Positions 39,941-50,525 are shown, counted from the first letter of the stretch. The stretch: DNA of 64,000 nucleotides from Pelagibius sp. Alg239-R121 (GCF_947331435.1 NZ_CAMZOF010000004.1:62001-126000), one strand, 5' to 3'. Numbers and translations are program-made. The notes: a model not told the origin generated them from the sequence alone.

Positions 39941-40321
39941 ATGAGTAAGTCGAAAACCCCGCGCGTGTTGGCTGACAACGAAGCCAAGGCTATCGCTTTG
40001 AACATGCGGACCAGTTCTCAGAAGCTGAATCTGGTTGCCGCCAGCATTCGCGGCAAGACGGCCGAGAAAGCCCTGGCAGAGCTGACCTTCTCAAAGCGCC
40101 GCATTGCCGGTGAGGTCAAGAAGGTTCTGCAATCGGCGATTGCGAATGCGGAAAACAATCACCAGCTCGACGTCGACCGTCTTTATGTGGCGGAAGCTTC
40201 GGTGGGCAAAAGCTTCACGATGAAGCGTTTCCGGGCCCGTGCCCGCGGCCGTGTCGGCCGGATCGTGAAACCTTGGAGCCGCCTGACCGTGGTGGTGCGT
40301 GAGCGTGAGGAGACGGCGTAA
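39941..40321 (+). CDS. rplV: 50S ribosomal protein L22
   Basis: L22 forms part of the exit-tunnel constriction. The 126-residue product has [37 protein letters not shown] and the tunnel loop [19 protein letters not shown]. The TAA stop overlaps the rpsC ATG by one base, so the two genes are probably coupled. Confidence 0.98.
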   Translation: MSKSKTPRVLADNEAKAIALNMRTSSQKLNLVAASIRGKTAEKALAELTFSKRRIAGEVKKVLQSAIANAENNHQLDVDRLYVAEASVGKSFTMKRFRARARGRVGRIVKPWSRLTVVVREREETA

Positions 40322-40998
40322 TGGGTCATAAAGTCAATCCAATCGGCCTGCGCGTCGGTATTAACCGGACCTGGGATTCCCGCTGGTTCGCCGACGGCAA
40401 CTACGCGGACCTGCTGCTCGAGGATCTCGAGCTACGCAAGTACCTGCGTAAGCGTCTGCAGCAGGCCGGTGTGTCGCGGATCGTGATCGAGCGTCCTGCG
40501 AAGAAGGCCCGCGTAACGATTTATACGGCCCGTCCCGGCGTTGTCATTGGTAAGAAGGGTGCAGACATCGAAAAGCTGCGCTCCGCTCTTCAGCAGCGCA
40601 CGAGCAGCGAAGTACATCTGAACATCGTTGAGGTTCGTAAGCCTGAGATCGATGCCAAGCTGGTCGCCGAGAACATTGCTAATCAGCTGGAGCGGCGTGT
40701 TGCCTTCCGGCGGGCGATGAAGCGTTCGGTTCAGTCCGCCATGCGCCTTGGGGCCGGTGGTATCCGGATCAACTGCGCCGGCCGGTTGGGCGGTGCGGAA
40801 ATTGCACGGACCGAATGGTACCGCGAAGGCCGCGTGCCTCTGCATACGCTTCGTGCCGATGTCGATTACGGCGAAGCGACGGCGCAGACGACCTACGGAG
40901 CTTGCGGCGTGAAGGTTTGGGTCTTCAAGGGAGAAATCCTGGCCCACGACCCAATGGCCCAGGACAAGCGGTCTCAGGATTTGCAGGCTGCGCGTTAA
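40321..40998 (+). CDS. rpsC: 30S ribosomal protein S3
   Basis: S3 lines the mRNA entry channel and has helicase activity there. The 225-residue product has [22 protein letters not shown], the KH-domain GXXG loop in [16 protein letters not shown] and the C-terminal [21 protein letters not shown]. It is coupled to rplV by a one-base overlap. Confidence 0.98.
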   Translation: MGHKVNPIGLRVGINRTWDSRWFADGNYADLLLEDLELRKYLRKRLQQAGVSRIVIERPAKKARVTIYTARPGVVIGKKGADIEKLRSALQQRTSSEVHLNIVEVRKPEIDAKLVAENIANQLERRVAFRRAMKRSVQSAMRLGAGGIRINCAGRLGGAEIARTEWYREGRVPLHTLRADVDYGEATAQTTYGACGVKVWVFKGEILAHDPMAQDKRSQDLQAAR

Positions 40999-41025
40999 AG
41001 CAGTCAGGCTTGAGGAAACAGAGCA

Positions 41026-41445
41026 ATGTTACAACCAAAGCGGACAAAATTCCGCAAAGCCCATAAGGGCCGGATCCATGGCAAGGCGAAGGGCGGCACA
41101 GCCCTGACCTTTGGCGCTTACGGTATGAAGGCGATGACGCCAGGTCGTGTTTCTGCCCGTCAGATCGAAGCAGCCCGCCGCACCATTACCCGTCACATGA
41201 AGCGTGTCGGTAAGCTTTGGATCCGCGTGTTCCCAGACGTGCCGGTTTCGAGCAAACCTGCCGAGGTTCGTCAGGGTAAGGGTAAGGGTAACCCGGAATG
41301 GTGGGCGGCTCGGGTCAAGCCCGGCCGTGTCATGTTCGAACTCGATGGCGTTCCCATGGAGCTCGCTCGCGAAGCCTTTAAGCTGGCTTCGGCCAAGCTG
41401 CCCGTGCAAACCAAGTTCATCGCCCGTGTCGGTGAGGAGGGTTAG
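41026..41445 (+). CDS. rplP: 50S ribosomal protein L16
   Basis: L16 helps accommodate A-site tRNA. The 139-residue product has [41 protein letters not shown] and [18 protein letters not shown]. The Arg at RQGKGK-type position, a usual hydroxylation site in some bacteria, is present. It is followed by rpmC after 3 bases. Confidence 0.98.
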   Translation: MLQPKRTKFRKAHKGRIHGKAKGGTALTFGAYGMKAMTPGRVSARQIEAARRTITRHMKRVGKLWIRVFPDVPVSSKPAEVRQGKGKGNPEWWAARVKPGRVMFELDGVPMELAREAFKLASAKLPVQTKFIARVGEEG

Positions 41446-41448
41446 GTC

Positions 41449-41643
41449 ATGAAAGCGAGTGATCTGAGGGTCAAGACCCAGGACGAGTTGAAAGACGAGC
41501 TGATGGGACTGCACAAAGAACAGTTCAATCTGCGCTTCCAGAAGGCCAGTGGCCAGCTCGAGAATACGACGCGCGCACGCCAAGTTCGCCGTGATATCGC
41601 GCGCATCAAAACCATCCTGCACCAAATGCAGGCCGTTTCTTAG
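41449..41643 (+). CDS. rpmC: 50S ribosomal protein L29
   Basis: L29 lies near the tunnel exit beside L23. The 64-residue product is a helical hairpin with [20 protein letters not shown] and [30 protein letters not shown] (two runs). Length is standard. It is followed by rpsQ after 10 bases. Confidence 0.97.
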   Translation: MKASDLRVKTQDELKDELMGLHKEQFNLRFQKASGQLENTTRARQVRRDIARIKTILHQMQAVS

Positions 41644-41653
41644 GAGAGTATCA

Positions 41654-41905
41654 ATGCCGCGTCGTGTGTTGCAGGGTGTGGTGGTTAGTGACAAGACCGA
41701 TAAGACGGTTACCGTCTTGGTCGAGCGGCGCGTCATGCACCCCATCTATAAGAAGTTCATTAAGCGTTCGAAAAAGTATCATGCCCATGACGAGACCAAT
41801 TCGGTCAAATCGGGCGAGACTGTTCGAATTCGTGAGTGCCGTCCGATTTCCAAGACCAAGAGCTGGGAAGTTTTCGACGAATCTGCCGCCAGCGCTGAAG
41901 GTTAG
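41654..41905 (+). CDS. rpsQ: 30S ribosomal protein S17
   Basis: S17 is an OB-fold primary 16S rRNA binder. The 83-residue product starts at ATG 41654 ([20 protein letters not shown]) behind AGGAGA; a longer open frame runs inside rpmC and is ignored. [20 protein letters not shown] and [15 protein letters not shown] are conserved. Confidence 0.97.
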   Translation: MPRRVLQGVVVSDKTDKTVTVLVERRVMHPIYKKFIKRSKKYHAHDETNSVKSGETVRIRECRPISKTKSWEVFDESAASAEG

Positions 41906-41914
41906 GGGCTCGCC

Positions 41915-42283
41915 ATGATTCAAATGCAATCCCAACTCGATGTCGCCGACAATTCCGGTGCCCGTCGAGTCCAGTGCATCAAGGTGCTGGGCGGATCGAA
42001 ACGCAAGACTGCCGGTGTCGGCGATGTCATTGTGGTATCGGTCAAGGAAGCCATTCCGCGCGGTCGTGTGAAAAAGGGTGATGTACATCGTGCCGTCATC
42101 GTTCGCACTGCCAAGGAAATCCGTCGTCCGGACGGCAGTTCGATCCGGTTCGACAACAACGCCGCGGTGTTGATCAACAAGCAGGGCGAGCCGATCGGAA
42201 CCCGTATCTTCGGTCCGGTCACCCGCGAGCTGCGCGCACGCCAGTACATGAAGATCATTTCTCTGGCGCCTGAGGTGCTATGA
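41915..42283 (+). CDS. rplN: 50S ribosomal protein L14
   Basis: L14 bridges the subunits and contacts 16S h14. The 122-residue product has [20 protein letters not shown], the [21 protein letters not shown] segment and [20 protein letters not shown]. The stop overlaps the rplX start by 4 bases (ATGA). Confidence 0.98.
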   Translation: MIQMQSQLDVADNSGARRVQCIKVLGGSKRKTAGVGDVIVVSVKEAIPRGRVKKGDVHRAVIVRTAKEIRRPDGSSIRFDNNAAVLINKQGEPIGTRIFGPVTRELRARQYMKIISLAPEVL

Positions 42284-42606
42284 TGAGCAAGAAGTTTAAG
42301 ATCAAAAAAGGCGACAAGGTGACAGTGATCACCGGTCGTGACAAAGGCAAGAAGGGCGAAGTGCTGCGTGTTGTACGTGAGGACGACCGGGTGGTTGTTC
42401 AGGGTGTCAACATCGTCAAGCGTCATACGCGTCCGACTGCTTCCACACCGGGCGGGATCGTCGAGCAAGAGGCGCCCCTCCATATTTCGAACGTTGCCCA
42501 TATCGATCCGAAATCCGACCAGCCCACACGCGTCGGTTTCCGGGTTGAAGAGGGCGGTCGCAAGGTGCGTGTTTCCAAGCGCTCCGGCGAAGTCATAGAC
42601 ATTTAA
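42280..42606 (+). CDS. rplX: 50S ribosomal protein L24
   Basis: L24 initiates 50S assembly with L3. The 108-residue product has a KOW motif ([20 protein letters not shown]), [14 protein letters not shown]-type region and [15 protein letters not shown] at the end. Start is ATG 42280 or 42283; both are in frame and follow rplN directly. Confidence 0.97.
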   Translation: MMSKKFKIKKGDKVTVITGRDKGKKGEVLRVVREDDRVVVQGVNIVKRHTRPTASTPGGIVEQEAPLHISNVAHIDPKSDQPTRVGFRVEEGGRKVRVSKRSGEVIDI

Positions 42607-42620
42607 GGCGAGGCAGGACC

Positions 42621-43163
42621 ATGAAGCCGCGCTTGAAAGAGCACTACGAAACGACTGTTAAACCGAGCCTGGTGCAGCAGTTCGGATACAAGAACGAGAT
42701 GTCGGCACCGAAGATCGAAAAGATCGTGCTGAACATCGGTGTTGCTGGCGCCGTGCAGGACCAAAAGAAGGTTGCTGCCGCCGCTAACGAAATGGGTCTG
42801 ATTGCTGGTCAGAAGCCGGTGATCACGAAGGCGAAGAAGTCGATCGCAGCTTTCAAACTGCGTGAAGACATGCCGCTCGGCTGCAAGGTGACCTTGCGGA
42901 AGGACCGGATGTACGAATTTCTGGATCGCCTGGTGACCGTTGCTTTGCCCCGCGTCCGCGACTTTCGCGGCGTATCGGACAAAAGCTTCGATGGCCGCGG
43001 CAATTATGCCATGGGCTTGAAGGAACAGATCGTCTTTCCCGAGATCGACTACGACGCTGTCGACGAGATCCGGGGCATGGACATCGTGATCTGCACCACT
43101 GCGAAGACGAATGAGGAAGCCAAGGCTCTCCTCGCGGGCTTCGATATGCCGTTCCAGAAATAG
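42621..43163 (+). CDS. rplE: 50S ribosomal protein L5
   Basis: L5 binds 5S rRNA and contacts S13. The 180-residue product has [40 protein letters not shown] and the [21 protein letters not shown] segment. It lies between rplX and rpsN. Confidence 0.98.
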   Translation: MKPRLKEHYETTVKPSLVQQFGYKNEMSAPKIEKIVLNIGVAGAVQDQKKVAAAANEMGLIAGQKPVITKAKKSIAAFKLREDMPLGCKVTLRKDRMYEFLDRLVTVALPRVRDFRGVSDKSFDGRGNYAMGLKEQIVFPEIDYDAVDEIRGMDIVICTTAKTNEEAKALLAGFDMPFQK

Positions 43164-43184
43164 CGGCGGAAGGGATCGAAAAGA

Positions 43185-43490
43185 ATGGCTAAGGTTAGCG
43201 CCATCAAAAAGAATCAGAAGCGTCGGAAGGTTGTCGCCCAGCAGGCGTCAAAACGTGCGGCTCTCAAGGCTGTCGCGAACGACCGGTCCCTCTCACCAGA
43301 GGAACGCTTCCTGGCCCACATCAAACTGGCAGAGCTGCCACGCGATGGGTCGAAAATTCGAGTTCGCAATCGTTGCGAGTTGAGCGGACGCCCGCGCGGC
43401 GTCTATCGGAAATTTAAGTTGTCGCGTATTGCATTGCGTGACCTCGCATCGATCGGCCAGATCCCTGGCATGGTCAAGTCGAGCTGGTAG
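43185..43490 (+). CDS. rpsN: 30S ribosomal protein S14 (zinc-independent form)
   Basis: S14 is a late-assembling 30S head protein. The 101-residue product has [20 protein letters not shown] and the C-terminal [20 protein letters not shown] with [13 protein letters not shown]. The CxxC zinc pairs of the short form are absent, so this is the long, zinc-free type normal in proteobacteria. Confidence 0.98.
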   Translation: MAKVSAIKKNQKRRKVVAQQASKRAALKAVANDRSLSPEERFLAHIKLAELPRDGSKIRVRNRCELSGRPRGVYRKFKLSRIALRDLASIGQIPGMVKSSW

Positions 43491-43505
43491 GAAAGGGTCC
43501 GCGCG

Positions 43506-43904
43506 ATGGCGATGAGCGATCCTCTTGGGGATATGCTAACCCGCATCCGGAACGGACAGCGAGTTGGTAAGTCAAAAGTAACGGCGCCGGCGTCCCGCCT
43601 GCGTTCGAATGTGCTTGATGTATTGAAGCGCGAAGGTTTTATCCGGGATTTCCGCACGCAGGAACAGTCCCCGGGTATCAGCGAGCTTGAGATCGAGTTG
43701 AAGTACAACGAAGGCCAGCCTGTGATCAACGAGATCGCACGGGTTTCGACCCCGGGTCGTCGCGTGTACTCGAAGATCAAAGAGCTGCCGCGTTATTACA
43801 ACGGTTTGGGAATTACCATCCTGTCGACGCCACGTGGTGTGATGTCGGATCAGGAGGCGCGCGCTGCCAACGTCGGCGGCGAAGTTCTCTGCCGGGTATT
43901 TTAA
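43506..43904 (+). CDS. rpsH: 30S ribosomal protein S8
   Basis: S8 binds 16S rRNA centrally and in E. coli represses the spc operon through an mRNA site in rplE. The 132-residue product has [20 protein letters not shown] and [23 protein letters not shown] 43506 and ATG 43512 are both possible starts; the first is kept because of AGGAAAGGG upstream. Confidence 0.98.
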   Translation: MAMSDPLGDMLTRIRNGQRVGKSKVTAPASRLRSNVLDVLKREGFIRDFRTQEQSPGISELEIELKYNEGQPVINEIARVSTPGRRVYSKIKELPRYYNGLGITILSTPRGVMSDQEARAANVGGEVLCRVF

Positions 43905-43916
43905 GGGATTGGGTGA

Positions 43917-44450
43917 ATGTCGCGCGTAGGCAAAAATCCGGTCGAGGTGCCCAGCGGCGTCGAAATTGCGGTCAAGGGCCGTTTGGTTTCGGCAAAAGGC
44001 AAGCTGGGTCAGCTCGAATTCGAAGCAACCGACGATGTTGCGATCGAGGTCAAGGACGGGCAAGTGACCGTCACGCCTGTAAATCAGTCCAAGCAGGCCC
44101 GCGCCATGTGGGGCACCGCACGTTCGCGGGTCCAGAACATGGTCACGGGGGTGTCCGACGGCTTCACGCGGAACCTCGAGATTAATGGCGTCGGTTACCG
44201 TGCCGCGGTCCAGGGCAAAAGCCTGAACCTGCAGCTGGGGTACAGTCACGATATCAACTTCCCGATCCCCGAGGGGATCTCGATCACCTGCTCGAAGCCA
44301 ACCGCGATTGCGATTTCGGGTGCTGACAAGCAGAAGGTCGGTCAGGTTGCATCAGAAATCCGCAGCTTCCGTCCGCCAGAGCCTTACAAAGGCAAGGGCG
44401 TGAAGTATGAGGATGAGGTGATCCTGCGCAAAGAAGGCAAGAAGAAGTAA
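43917..44450 (+). CDS. rplF: 50S ribosomal protein L6
   Basis: L6 supports the factor-binding site next to the sarcin-ricin loop. The 177-residue product has [40 protein letters not shown] and [21 protein letters not shown] at the C terminus (all conserved). It is followed by rplR after 4 bases. Confidence 0.98.
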   Translation: MSRVGKNPVEVPSGVEIAVKGRLVSAKGKLGQLEFEATDDVAIEVKDGQVTVTPVNQSKQARAMWGTARSRVQNMVTGVSDGFTRNLEINGVGYRAAVQGKSLNLQLGYSHDINFPIPEGISITCSKPTAIAISGADKQKVGQVASEIRSFRPPEPYKGKGVKYEDEVILRKEGKKK

Positions 44451-44454
44451 GGCC

Positions 44455-44817
44455 ATGCTGAGCAGCAAACAACTTCGCGACCGCCGCACGCGCCGTGTTC
44501 GCGCACAGATCAAGCGCAAAAGCGGCAGCCGGCCCCGTTTGTCGGTCTTCCGGTCGAGCAAACACATCTACGCCCAGGTTATCGACGATGTGCAGGGGGT
44601 AACCCTTGTGTCTGCATCGACGATCGATAACGACCTCAAGTCAAAATTGGCGAAGGGTGCCGACAAGGCAGCCGCTACCGAGGTGGGTAAACTTATTGCC
44701 GAGCGTGCTGTCGCCGCCGGCGTCAAAGAAGTGGTCTTCGACCGTGGCGGATACATCTTCCACGGCCGGGTAAAGGCTCTGGCAGACGCCGCACGCGAAA
44801 ACGGCCTGGCATTCTAG
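44455..44817 (+). CDS. rplR: 50S ribosomal protein L18
   Basis: L18 carries 5S rRNA into the 50S subunit. The 120-residue product has [38 protein letters not shown] and the typical end [22 protein letters not shown] (two parts). It lies between rplF and rpsE. Confidence 0.98.
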   Translation: MLSSKQLRDRRTRRVRAQIKRKSGSRPRLSVFRSSKHIYAQVIDDVQGVTLVSASTIDNDLKSKLAKGADKAAATEVGKLIAERAVAAGVKEVVFDRGGYIFHGRVKALADAARENGLAF

Positions 44818-44829
44818 GAAAGCAGATCG

Positions 44830-45408
44830 ATGGCACGAGCCCCAAGAGAATCACGATCCCAGAGAGATGACCGGCGTCCGCGCGACCGCGACGAGCCGGA
44901 GCTCATCGAGAAGCTGGTCGGTATTAATCGCGTAGCCAAGGTGGTCAAGGGTGGCCGGCGTTTCGGCTTTGCCGCGCTGGTCGTTGTCGGCGATGGCCGT
45001 GGCCGCGTCGGTCATGGCCACGGCAAGGCCCGCGAAGTTCCAGAGGCAATTCGCAAAGCCACTGAATCGGCGAAGCGCGCCATGATCCGTGTGCCGCTGC
45101 GTGAGGGCAGGACTCTGCACCACGATATTAAGGGGCACTACGGTGCTGGTAATGTCGTACTGCGTGCAGCTCCGGCCGGTACGGGTATCATTGCCGGTGG
45201 TCCGATGCGTGCGATTTTCGAAGCCCTTGGCGTCCAGGACGTCGTGGCGAAGTCGGTCGGCACCTCGAATCCCCACAACATGATCAAGGCCACTTTTGAG
45301 GCTCTGTCGCGTTGTGCCAGCCCGCGTATGGTTGCTCAGCGCCGTGGTAAGAAGGTTTCCGACATTCTCGGCAACCGCACTGCCGGTGCTGCCGAGGCAC
45401 GGGAGTAA
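44830..45408 (+). CDS. rpsE: 30S ribosomal protein S5, long N-terminal form
   Basis: S5 controls accuracy and mRNA unwinding at the entry channel. The 192-residue product has an Arg/Asp-rich extension of about 25 residues ([20 protein letters not shown]) before the normal [20 protein letters not shown]. The [19 protein letters not shown] and [16 protein letters not shown] blocks follow. No change at the spectinomycin loop ([10 protein letters not shown]) is evident. It is 6 bases from rpmD. Confidence 0.98.
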   Translation: MARAPRESRSQRDDRRPRDRDEPELIEKLVGINRVAKVVKGGRRFGFAALVVVGDGRGRVGHGHGKAREVPEAIRKATESAKRAMIRVPLREGRTLHHDIKGHYGAGNVVLRAAPAGTGIIAGGPMRAIFEALGVQDVVAKSVGTSNPHNMIKATFEALSRCASPRMVAQRRGKKVSDILGNRTAGAAEARE

Positions 45409-45414
45409 AGCAAA

Positions 45415-45609
45415 ATGGCCGCTAAGAAGAAAACAGTTAAGGTCGTGCAGATCGCAAGCCCGATTGGGCGGATGAAGGATCAGCGCGCGACTCTCATCGG
45501 CCTCGGTCTGAACAAGATCAACCGTAGCCGTGAGCTCGAGGATACACCGTCGGTGCGCGGTATGATCAACAAAGTCAGTCATCTCATACGGGTTGAGAGC
45601 GACGCCTAG
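45415..45609 (+). CDS. rpmD: 50S ribosomal protein L30
   Basis: L30 is a small 50S protein. The 64-residue product has [20 protein letters not shown] and [20 protein letters not shown], typical for the bacterial family. It is followed after 42 bases by rplO. Confidence 0.97.
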   Translation: MAAKKKTVKVVQIASPIGRMKDQRATLIGLGLNKINRSRELEDTPSVRGMINKVSHLIRVESDA

Positions 45610-45651
45610 GCGTCGTTTGCTCCTCCCTTGACTGAAGCAGGGTAAAGAGAC

Positions 45652-46134
45652 ATGAAGCTCAATCAGCTGTCCGATAACGCAGGCGCTCGTAAGGATGCCA
45701 AGCGCGTTGGCCGCGGCATCGGTTCCGGCACAGGTAAGACCTCCGGCGCCGGCCACAAGGGTCAGAAGGCCCGCAGCGGTGTTGCGATCAAGGGTTTCGA
45801 AGGCGGCCAGATGCCTCTGCATCGCCGTCTGCCGAAGCGCGGGTTCAACAACATCTTCAAAAAGGACTTCGTTGCCGTAAACATCGGCCGCCTGCAGGCG
45901 GCGATTGATGCAGGCAAACTTGACGCGAAGTCGGAGATCAATGCCGAATCGCTCAAGGCCTCCGGTGTGGTTACGAATCCGCGAGATGGAATTCGTTTAC
46001 TTGCATCCGGTGAACTGAAGACCAAAGTAAATATCGCGGTCGCCGGTGCTTCCAAGGCCGCGATTGCCGCGGTCGAGAAAGCTGGCGGCAGTGTAACCGT
46101 CGCTGTAGCCAAGGTGGCAGCGGCCGAAAGCTAA
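45652..46134 (+). CDS. rplO: 50S ribosomal protein L15
   Basis: L15 is a late-assembly 50S protein. The 160-residue product has a Gly/Lys-rich N-terminal extended arm ([20 protein letters not shown]) and [20 protein letters not shown]. The C-terminal globular part ends in an Ala/Val-rich helix. secY follows after a 162-base gap. Confidence 0.98.
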   Translation: MKLNQLSDNAGARKDAKRVGRGIGSGTGKTSGAGHKGQKARSGVAIKGFEGGQMPLHRRLPKRGFNNIFKKDFVAVNIGRLQAAIDAGKLDAKSEINAESLKASGVVTNPRDGIRLLASGELKTKVNIAVAGASKAAIAAVEKAGGSVTVAVAKVAAAES

Positions 46135-46296
46135 GAAAGTCAGCGGGCTTGTGGCATCTTCTTAAAGTGAAGATGCAGAAGTCCGTCGGTTGGGTCAGTC
46201 ATTGTATTGCCGTCGCTCTCAGGCTTTGACCGGGGAGCGTTCGGCAGTTATAGCGATGTGCTGGCATCAGCCGCGGGAACAACTGGGATAAAGTAT

Positions 46297-47634
46297 ATGG
46301 CCTCAGCCGCCGAACAACTTGCTGCAAATATGAACTTCGGCGCGCTAGCCAAGGCGACCGAACTCAAGAAGCGCATTTGGTTCACGCTTGGTGCATTGGT
46401 GATCTACCGGCTTGGAACTTACATTCCGATCCCTGGAATCGATACGTCGATTTTCGCCACAATCTACCAGAACCAAGCCCAGGGCGGTGTCCTCGATATC
46501 TTCAATGCCTTTTCAGGTGGTGCTTTGGAGCGCATGACGATCTTTGCGCTCAACATCATGCCTTACATCTCGGCGTCGATTATAATGCAGCTGCTCACCG
46601 CTGTGTCGCCGCAGATTGAAGCCTTGAAGAAAGAAGGCGAATCGGGCCGGAAAAAGATCAATCAATACACCCGTTACGGTACAGTCGTACTGGCTGCTGT
46701 ACAGGCTTTTGGTATTGCCAAGGGCTTGGAGGCGACAGTTGGAACGGGCGGTTCGGCGGTGATCGAGCCGGGACTGTTTTTCGAGCTTTCGACGGTCATT
46801 ACGCTCACGGGCGGTACCATCTTCCTGATGTGGCTGGGCGAGCAGATTACCCAGCGCGGTGTCGGTAACGGTATTTCCCTGATCATCTTCTCGGGTATCG
46901 TGGCAAACCTGCCGATTGCGCTGGCACAGGCCTTTTCGCTGGGCCAAACCAATGCCCTGGCGATCCTCGTGCCAATCATGGCGGTTGCTGTGATCGCGTT
47001 CATCGTCTACGTCGAGCGGGCTCACCGCAGGATCATTGTTCAGTATCCGAAGCGTCAAGTGGGCAACAAGATGTTCGGCGGCGAAGCTTCGCATCTGCCG
47101 ATGAAGCTCAATGTGGCGGGTGTCATTCCGCCGATCTTTGCCTCGTCGCTTCTGCTGATGCCTCTGACGGCAGCTGGCTTTTCCGGCGGTACGGGACCAG
47201 AGTGGCTGAGCTGGGTGACGGCCAATCTGGGACGCGGCTCTCCCGCCTATCTGCTTCTCTTTACCGCGCTGATCGTCTTCTTTGCCTTCTTTTATACCAG
47301 CATCGTCTTCAATCCGGAGGATACTGCTGACAACCTGAAGAAGCATGGCGGCTTCATTCCGGGCATTCGACCGGGTAAGAATACGGCCACGTACCTGGAA
47401 TTTGTGCTGAATCGACTGACTGTTGTCGGGGCTTCCTATCTGGCGCTGGTTTGCCTGCTGCCAGAACTGGTGAGCGCGCAGTTTTCCGTGGTGACGTTTT
47501 ATTTCGGTGGCACGTCTCTGCTGATTATCGTTTCGGTCACCATGGACACCGTGGGTCAGATCCATTCTCACCTGCTGGCGCATCAATACGAAGGACTCAT
47601 CAAGAAGTCCAAGCTGAAGGGACGGCGTGGGTGA
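46297..47634 (+). CDS. secY: Preprotein translocase channel subunit SecY
   Basis: SecY forms the protein-conducting channel of the inner membrane. The product is 445 residues from ATG 46297, the normal length; a longer frame from TTG 46207 is not supported. Ten transmembrane helices are visible. The motifs GTYIPIPGIDTS, QLLTAVSPQIEALKKEGESG, TQRGVGNGISLIIFSGIVAN and the cytosolic loop IVFNPEDTADNLKKHGGFIPG are present. Its stop overlaps the GTG of adk by 4 bases. Confidence 0.98.
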   Translation: MASAAEQLAANMNFGALAKATELKKRIWFTLGALVIYRLGTYIPIPGIDTSIFATIYQNQAQGGVLDIFNAFSGGALERMTIFALNIMPYISASIIMQLLTAVSPQIEALKKEGESGRKKINQYTRYGTVVLAAVQAFGIAKGLEATVGTGGSAVIEPGLFFELSTVITLTGGTIFLMWLGEQITQRGVGNGISLIIFSGIVANLPIALAQAFSLGQTNALAILVPIMAVAVIAFIVYVERAHRRIIVQYPKRQVGNKMFGGEASHLPMKLNVAGVIPPIFASSLLLMPLTAAGFSGGTGPEWLSWVTANLGRGSPAYLLLFTALIVFFAFFYTSIVFNPEDTADNLKKHGGFIPGIRPGKNTATYLEFVLNRLTVVGASYLALVCLLPELVSAQFSVVTFYFGGTSLLIIVSVTMDTVGQIHSHLLAHQYEGLIKKSKLKGRRG

Positions 47635-48281
47635 ATATCATTCTATTGGGTCCTCCGGGGGCAGGTAAGGGTACTCAGGCGAAGCGATTGCAGGACAAGC
47701 ATGGTCTTGTTCAGCTTTCGACGGGTGACATGCTTCGGGAATTGAAGAATTCCGGCAGTGAGCTGGGCGCGCAGGCCAAGGAAATCATGGACGCCGGCAA
47801 GCTGATGCCGGACGATCTTATGATCGAGATGATCTCGCAACGCATCGACGCGCCGGATTGTGCGACGGGATTTATTCTCGACGGCTTTCCCCGGACGACC
47901 CCGCAGGCCCAAGGGTTGGATAAAATGCTTGCCGACAAGGGGTTGAAGCTCGATCGAGTGATCGAGATGGCCGTCGACGAGGCGGCGCTGATCGAGCGCG
48001 TGGTGGGGCGTTATTCTTGTGCCAAATGCGGCGCAGGCTATCACGACCTATACCAGAAGCCGGTCAAAGAGGGTGTGTGTGATAACTGCGGTAATGGTGA
48101 GTTTTCACGCCGCGCCGATGACAACGAAGAGACGATGCGGACCCGCTTGGCGACGTATCATGAACAGACCGCGCCGATCCTTCCCTACTATCGGGAGAAG
48201 GGCGTGTTGAAGACGATCGACGGCATGGCGGCGATCGATGAAGTAACAGGGCAGATTGAGGCCATTCTAGCTGCGGCGTAA
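47631..48281 (+). CDS. adk: Adenylate kinase with zinc-type lid
   Basis: Adenylate kinase interconverts ATP and AMP with two ADP. The 216-residue product starts at GTG 47631, overlapping the secY stop as GTGA. It has the P loop GPPGAGKGTQAKRL and the AMP-site STGDMLRE and DGFPRTTPQAQ. The lid has four cysteines (CAKC and CDNC) of a zinc site, as in Gram-positive and many alphaproteobacterial enzymes. Placement after secY is typical of alphaproteobacteria. Confidence 0.97.
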   Translation: MNIILLGPPGAGKGTQAKRLQDKHGLVQLSTGDMLRELKNSGSELGAQAKEIMDAGKLMPDDLMIEMISQRIDAPDCATGFILDGFPRTTPQAQGLDKMLADKGLKLDRVIEMAVDEAALIERVVGRYSCAKCGAGYHDLYQKPVKEGVCDNCGNGEFSRRADDNEETMRTRLATYHEQTAPILPYYREKGVLKTIDGMAAIDEVTGQIEAILAAA

Positions 48282-48299
48282 CACCCGTGGCATGACGGT

Positions 48300-48327
48300 T
48301 GACTTGGGGGAGCGGGTGCATATAATC
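48300..48327 (+). promoter_or_regulatory. Promoter of the rpsM-rpsK-rpoA-rplQ operon
   Basis: TTGACT (48300-48305), a 16-base spacer and a perfect TATAAT (48322-48327) lie 19 bases after the adk stop. It explains why the alpha operon can be transcribed apart from the spc genes. The transcript would have a leader of about 135 bases before rpsM. Confidence 0.8.
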
Positions 48328-48469
48328 CCGCATCCTTCGGCGCGGCCGCGACCGGAAGGTTTTGCCTGTCCAAGCGTTCCAGGACTTCGGGCCAGGTTGG
48401 TCCGAGGCATAAATTAACAAGCTTCTCAGGGCTGTGGCCCGGGAATCGATGTTTTAAGGAGACCGTGGC

Positions 48470-48838
48470 GTGGCACGTATTGCTGGCGTCAATATCCCGA
48501 CGCAAAAACGGGTACAGATTGCTTTGACCTACATTCACGGTATTGGCCGCGCCAAAGCCGTGGAAATCTGCAGCACGGTCGGTATTCCGGCGGAGCGGCG
48601 GGTGAACGAGCTGACCGACGATGAGGTCGTGCGGGTTCGCGAGGCCATTGACCGTGGTTACACGGTGGAAGGCGACCTTCGTCGTGAAGTGGCGATGAAC
48701 ATCAAGCGTTTGATGGACCTGGGCTGCTATCGCGGCCTGCGGCACCGTAAGGGTCTGCCGGTTCGTGGACAGCGGACGAGCACGAATGCCCGTACCCGCA
48801 AGGGTCCGGCGAAGCCGATTGCAGGCAAGAAGAAATAA
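48470..48838 (+). CDS. rpsM: 30S ribosomal protein S13
   Basis: S13 contacts the P-site tRNA and the 50S subunit. The 122-residue product starts at GTG 48470 after AAGGAG. It has [29 protein letters not shown] and the C-terminal [20 protein letters not shown]. Lys/Arg-rich tail is standard. Confidence 0.98.
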   Translation: MARIAGVNIPTQKRVQIALTYIHGIGRAKAVEICSTVGIPAERRVNELTDDEVVRVREAIDRGYTVEGDLRREVAMNIKRLMDLGCYRGLRHRKGLPVRGQRTSTNARTRKGPAKPIAGKKK

Positions 48839-48870
48839 CTTCAAAACGATAAGATAAGGTTTTACAGGCC

Positions 48871-49260
48871 ATGGCCAAACCTCAAGCGCGTTTGCGTCGT
48901 CGCGAGCGGAAAAACATCTCTTCCGGCATCGCCCACGTCAATGCGACGTTCAACAACACGGTGATCACGATTACCGATGTTCAGGGCAATACTATTTCCT
49001 GGTCCTCGGCCGGTGGGCAGGGCTTCAAGGGATCGCGGAAGTCGACTCCTTATGCCGCACAGCTCGCTGCTGAAGACGCTGGCCGCAAGGCACAGGATCA
49101 CGGCATGAAGACCCTGGAAGTTAACGTTAAGGGCCCTGGTTCGGGCCGCGAATCGGCTCTGCGGGCCCTGCAGGCGGTCGGCTTTACGATCACTGCGATC
49201 CGCGATGTAACTCCGATTCCGCACAACGGTTGCCGGCCGCCAAAACGGCGCCGCGTCTAG
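48871..49260 (+). CDS. rpsK: 30S ribosomal protein S11
   Basis: S11 lies on the 30S platform near the mRNA exit. The 129-residue product has [40 protein letters not shown] and [16 protein letters not shown] at the end. The following 248-base gap to rpoA carries palindromes. Confidence 0.98.
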   Translation: MAKPQARLRRRERKNISSGIAHVNATFNNTVITITDVQGNTISWSSAGGQGFKGSRKSTPYAAQLAAEDAGRKAQDHGMKTLEVNVKGPGSGRESALRALQAVGFTITAIRDVTPIPHNGCRPPKRRRV

Positions 49261-49268
49261 AGCGCGAT

Positions 49269-49308
49269 CGATCTTGATCGAAGTGATCAAGATCGTGAAT
49301 CGTCCTCT
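49269..49308. repeat. Palindrome and candidate dispersed repeat between rpsK and rpoA
   Basis: CGATCTTGATC (49269-49279) and GATCAAGATCG (49285-49295) are perfect 11-base arms around GAAGT. TCGTGAATCGTCCTCT at 49293-49308 recurs as TCGTGAATCAGCCTCT at 58336-58351 (14 of 16), also intergenic. A further ATTTCG-CTT-CGAAAT palindrome follows at about 49341. This suggests a dispersed intergenic element. Confidence 0.55.
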
Positions 49309-49508
49309 GATCATATGAAGGAGAGACTGGTTCACGTTTCATTTCGCTTCGAAATAAGACGATCAGACTCTAGACCGTTTCACGGGAGCTGCAGGCCCGG
49401 GTGTCTGCAGCAGTAACGTGGCAAGTCGGAGGCCGGTGCAGACCGGCTTTTGGCATTCAAAGACAGCGGGCAGGCGCAAAGCAGTCCGCACATTATGAGG
49501 GCGCAATC

Positions 49509-50525
49509 GTGCTTCAGAAAAATTGGACCGAACTAATTAAGCCGAACAAGCTAGACATCCAGCCGGGTCCCGATGCTTCCCGCGTTGCGAAGGTCGTCGC
49601 CGAACCTCTGGAGCGGGGTTTTGGTCTGACACTCGGCAATGCGTTACGCCGGGTGCTGTTGTCCTCCTTGCAAGGTGCTGCTGTAACGTCGATCCAGGTG
49701 GACGGTGTTCTGCACGAGTTCTCCTCCATTCCCGGCGTGCGTGAAGACGTGACCGACGTGGTGTTGAACATCAAATCGATCGCTCTGCGTATGGGAGGCG
49801 AAGGTCCCAAGCGCATGCGTCTGCGTGCCGAAGGCCCAGGCCCGGTCACGGCCGGACAGATCGAGACTGGCGCCGACATCGAAGTGATGAATCCGGATCT
49901 CATCCTCTGTACTCTGGATGATGGTGCGCGGATCGACATGGAGCTGACGGTCGAGATCGGCAAGGGCTACGTTGCCGCTTCGCAGAACCGTCCGGAAGAT
50001 GCGCCGATTGGCCTGGTGCCGGTCGATTCGATTTTCTCGCCTGTGCGCAAAGTCTCCTACAAGGTGGACAATACCCGCGTTGGCCAGGTCACCGATTATG
50101 ACAAGCTGACGATGGATGTGTTCACCAATGGTGCGGTGACGCCCGAGGATGCGGTCGCTCTGGCCGCCCGGATCCTTCAGGACCAGCTGCAGCTCTTCGT
50201 GAACTTCGATGAACCCCAGGTTCGCGAAATCGAAGATCGTCCGAGCGAGCCGCCGTTCAACAAGAACCTGCTGCGCAAGGTCGACGAGCTCGAGCTTTCC
50301 GTACGTTCAGCCAATTGCCTCAAGAACGACAACATCGTCTACATTGGCGATCTGGTCCAAAAGAGCGAAGGCGAGATGCTGCGGACGCCGAACTTCGGCC
50401 GTAAGTCGCTAAACGAGATCAAGGAAGTTCTCTCGACCATGGGTCTGCATCTTGGGATGGAGATTGCCGAGTGGCCACCGGAGAACATCGAGGAACTGGC
50501 GAAGAAGCTCGAAGAGCCTTACTAA
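49509..50525 (+). CDS. rpoA: DNA-directed RNA polymerase subunit alpha
   Basis: RpoA dimerises to start polymerase assembly and binds activators and UP elements with its C-terminal domain. The product is 338 residues from GTG 49509 ([18 protein letters not shown]). An upstream frame to 49401 is ignored because it gives no conserved residues. The NTD has [20 protein letters not shown]; the CTD has [20 protein letters not shown] and [20 protein letters not shown]. Length is normal. Confidence 0.98.
   Translation: MLQKNWTELIKPNKLDIQPGPDASRVAKVVAEPLERGFGLTLGNALRRVLLSSLQGAAVTSIQVDGVLHEFSSIPGVREDVTDVVLNIKSIALRMGGEGPKRMRLRAEGPGPVTAGQIETGADIEVMNPDLILCTLDDGARIDMELTVEIGKGYVAASQNRPEDAPIGLVPVDSIFSPVRKVSYKVDNTRVGQVTDYDKLTMDVFTNGAVTPEDAVALAARILQDQLQLFVNFDEPQVREIEDRPSEPPFNKNLLRKVDELELSVRSANCLKNDNIVYIGDLVQKSEGEMLRTPNFGRKSLNEIKEVLSTMGLHLGMEIAEWPPENIEELAKKLEEPY

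Noticed and set aside
46207-46296. N-terminally extended SecY start (TTG 46207)
   Set aside because: The extra 30 residues are not SecY-like and ATG 46297 gives the normal length.
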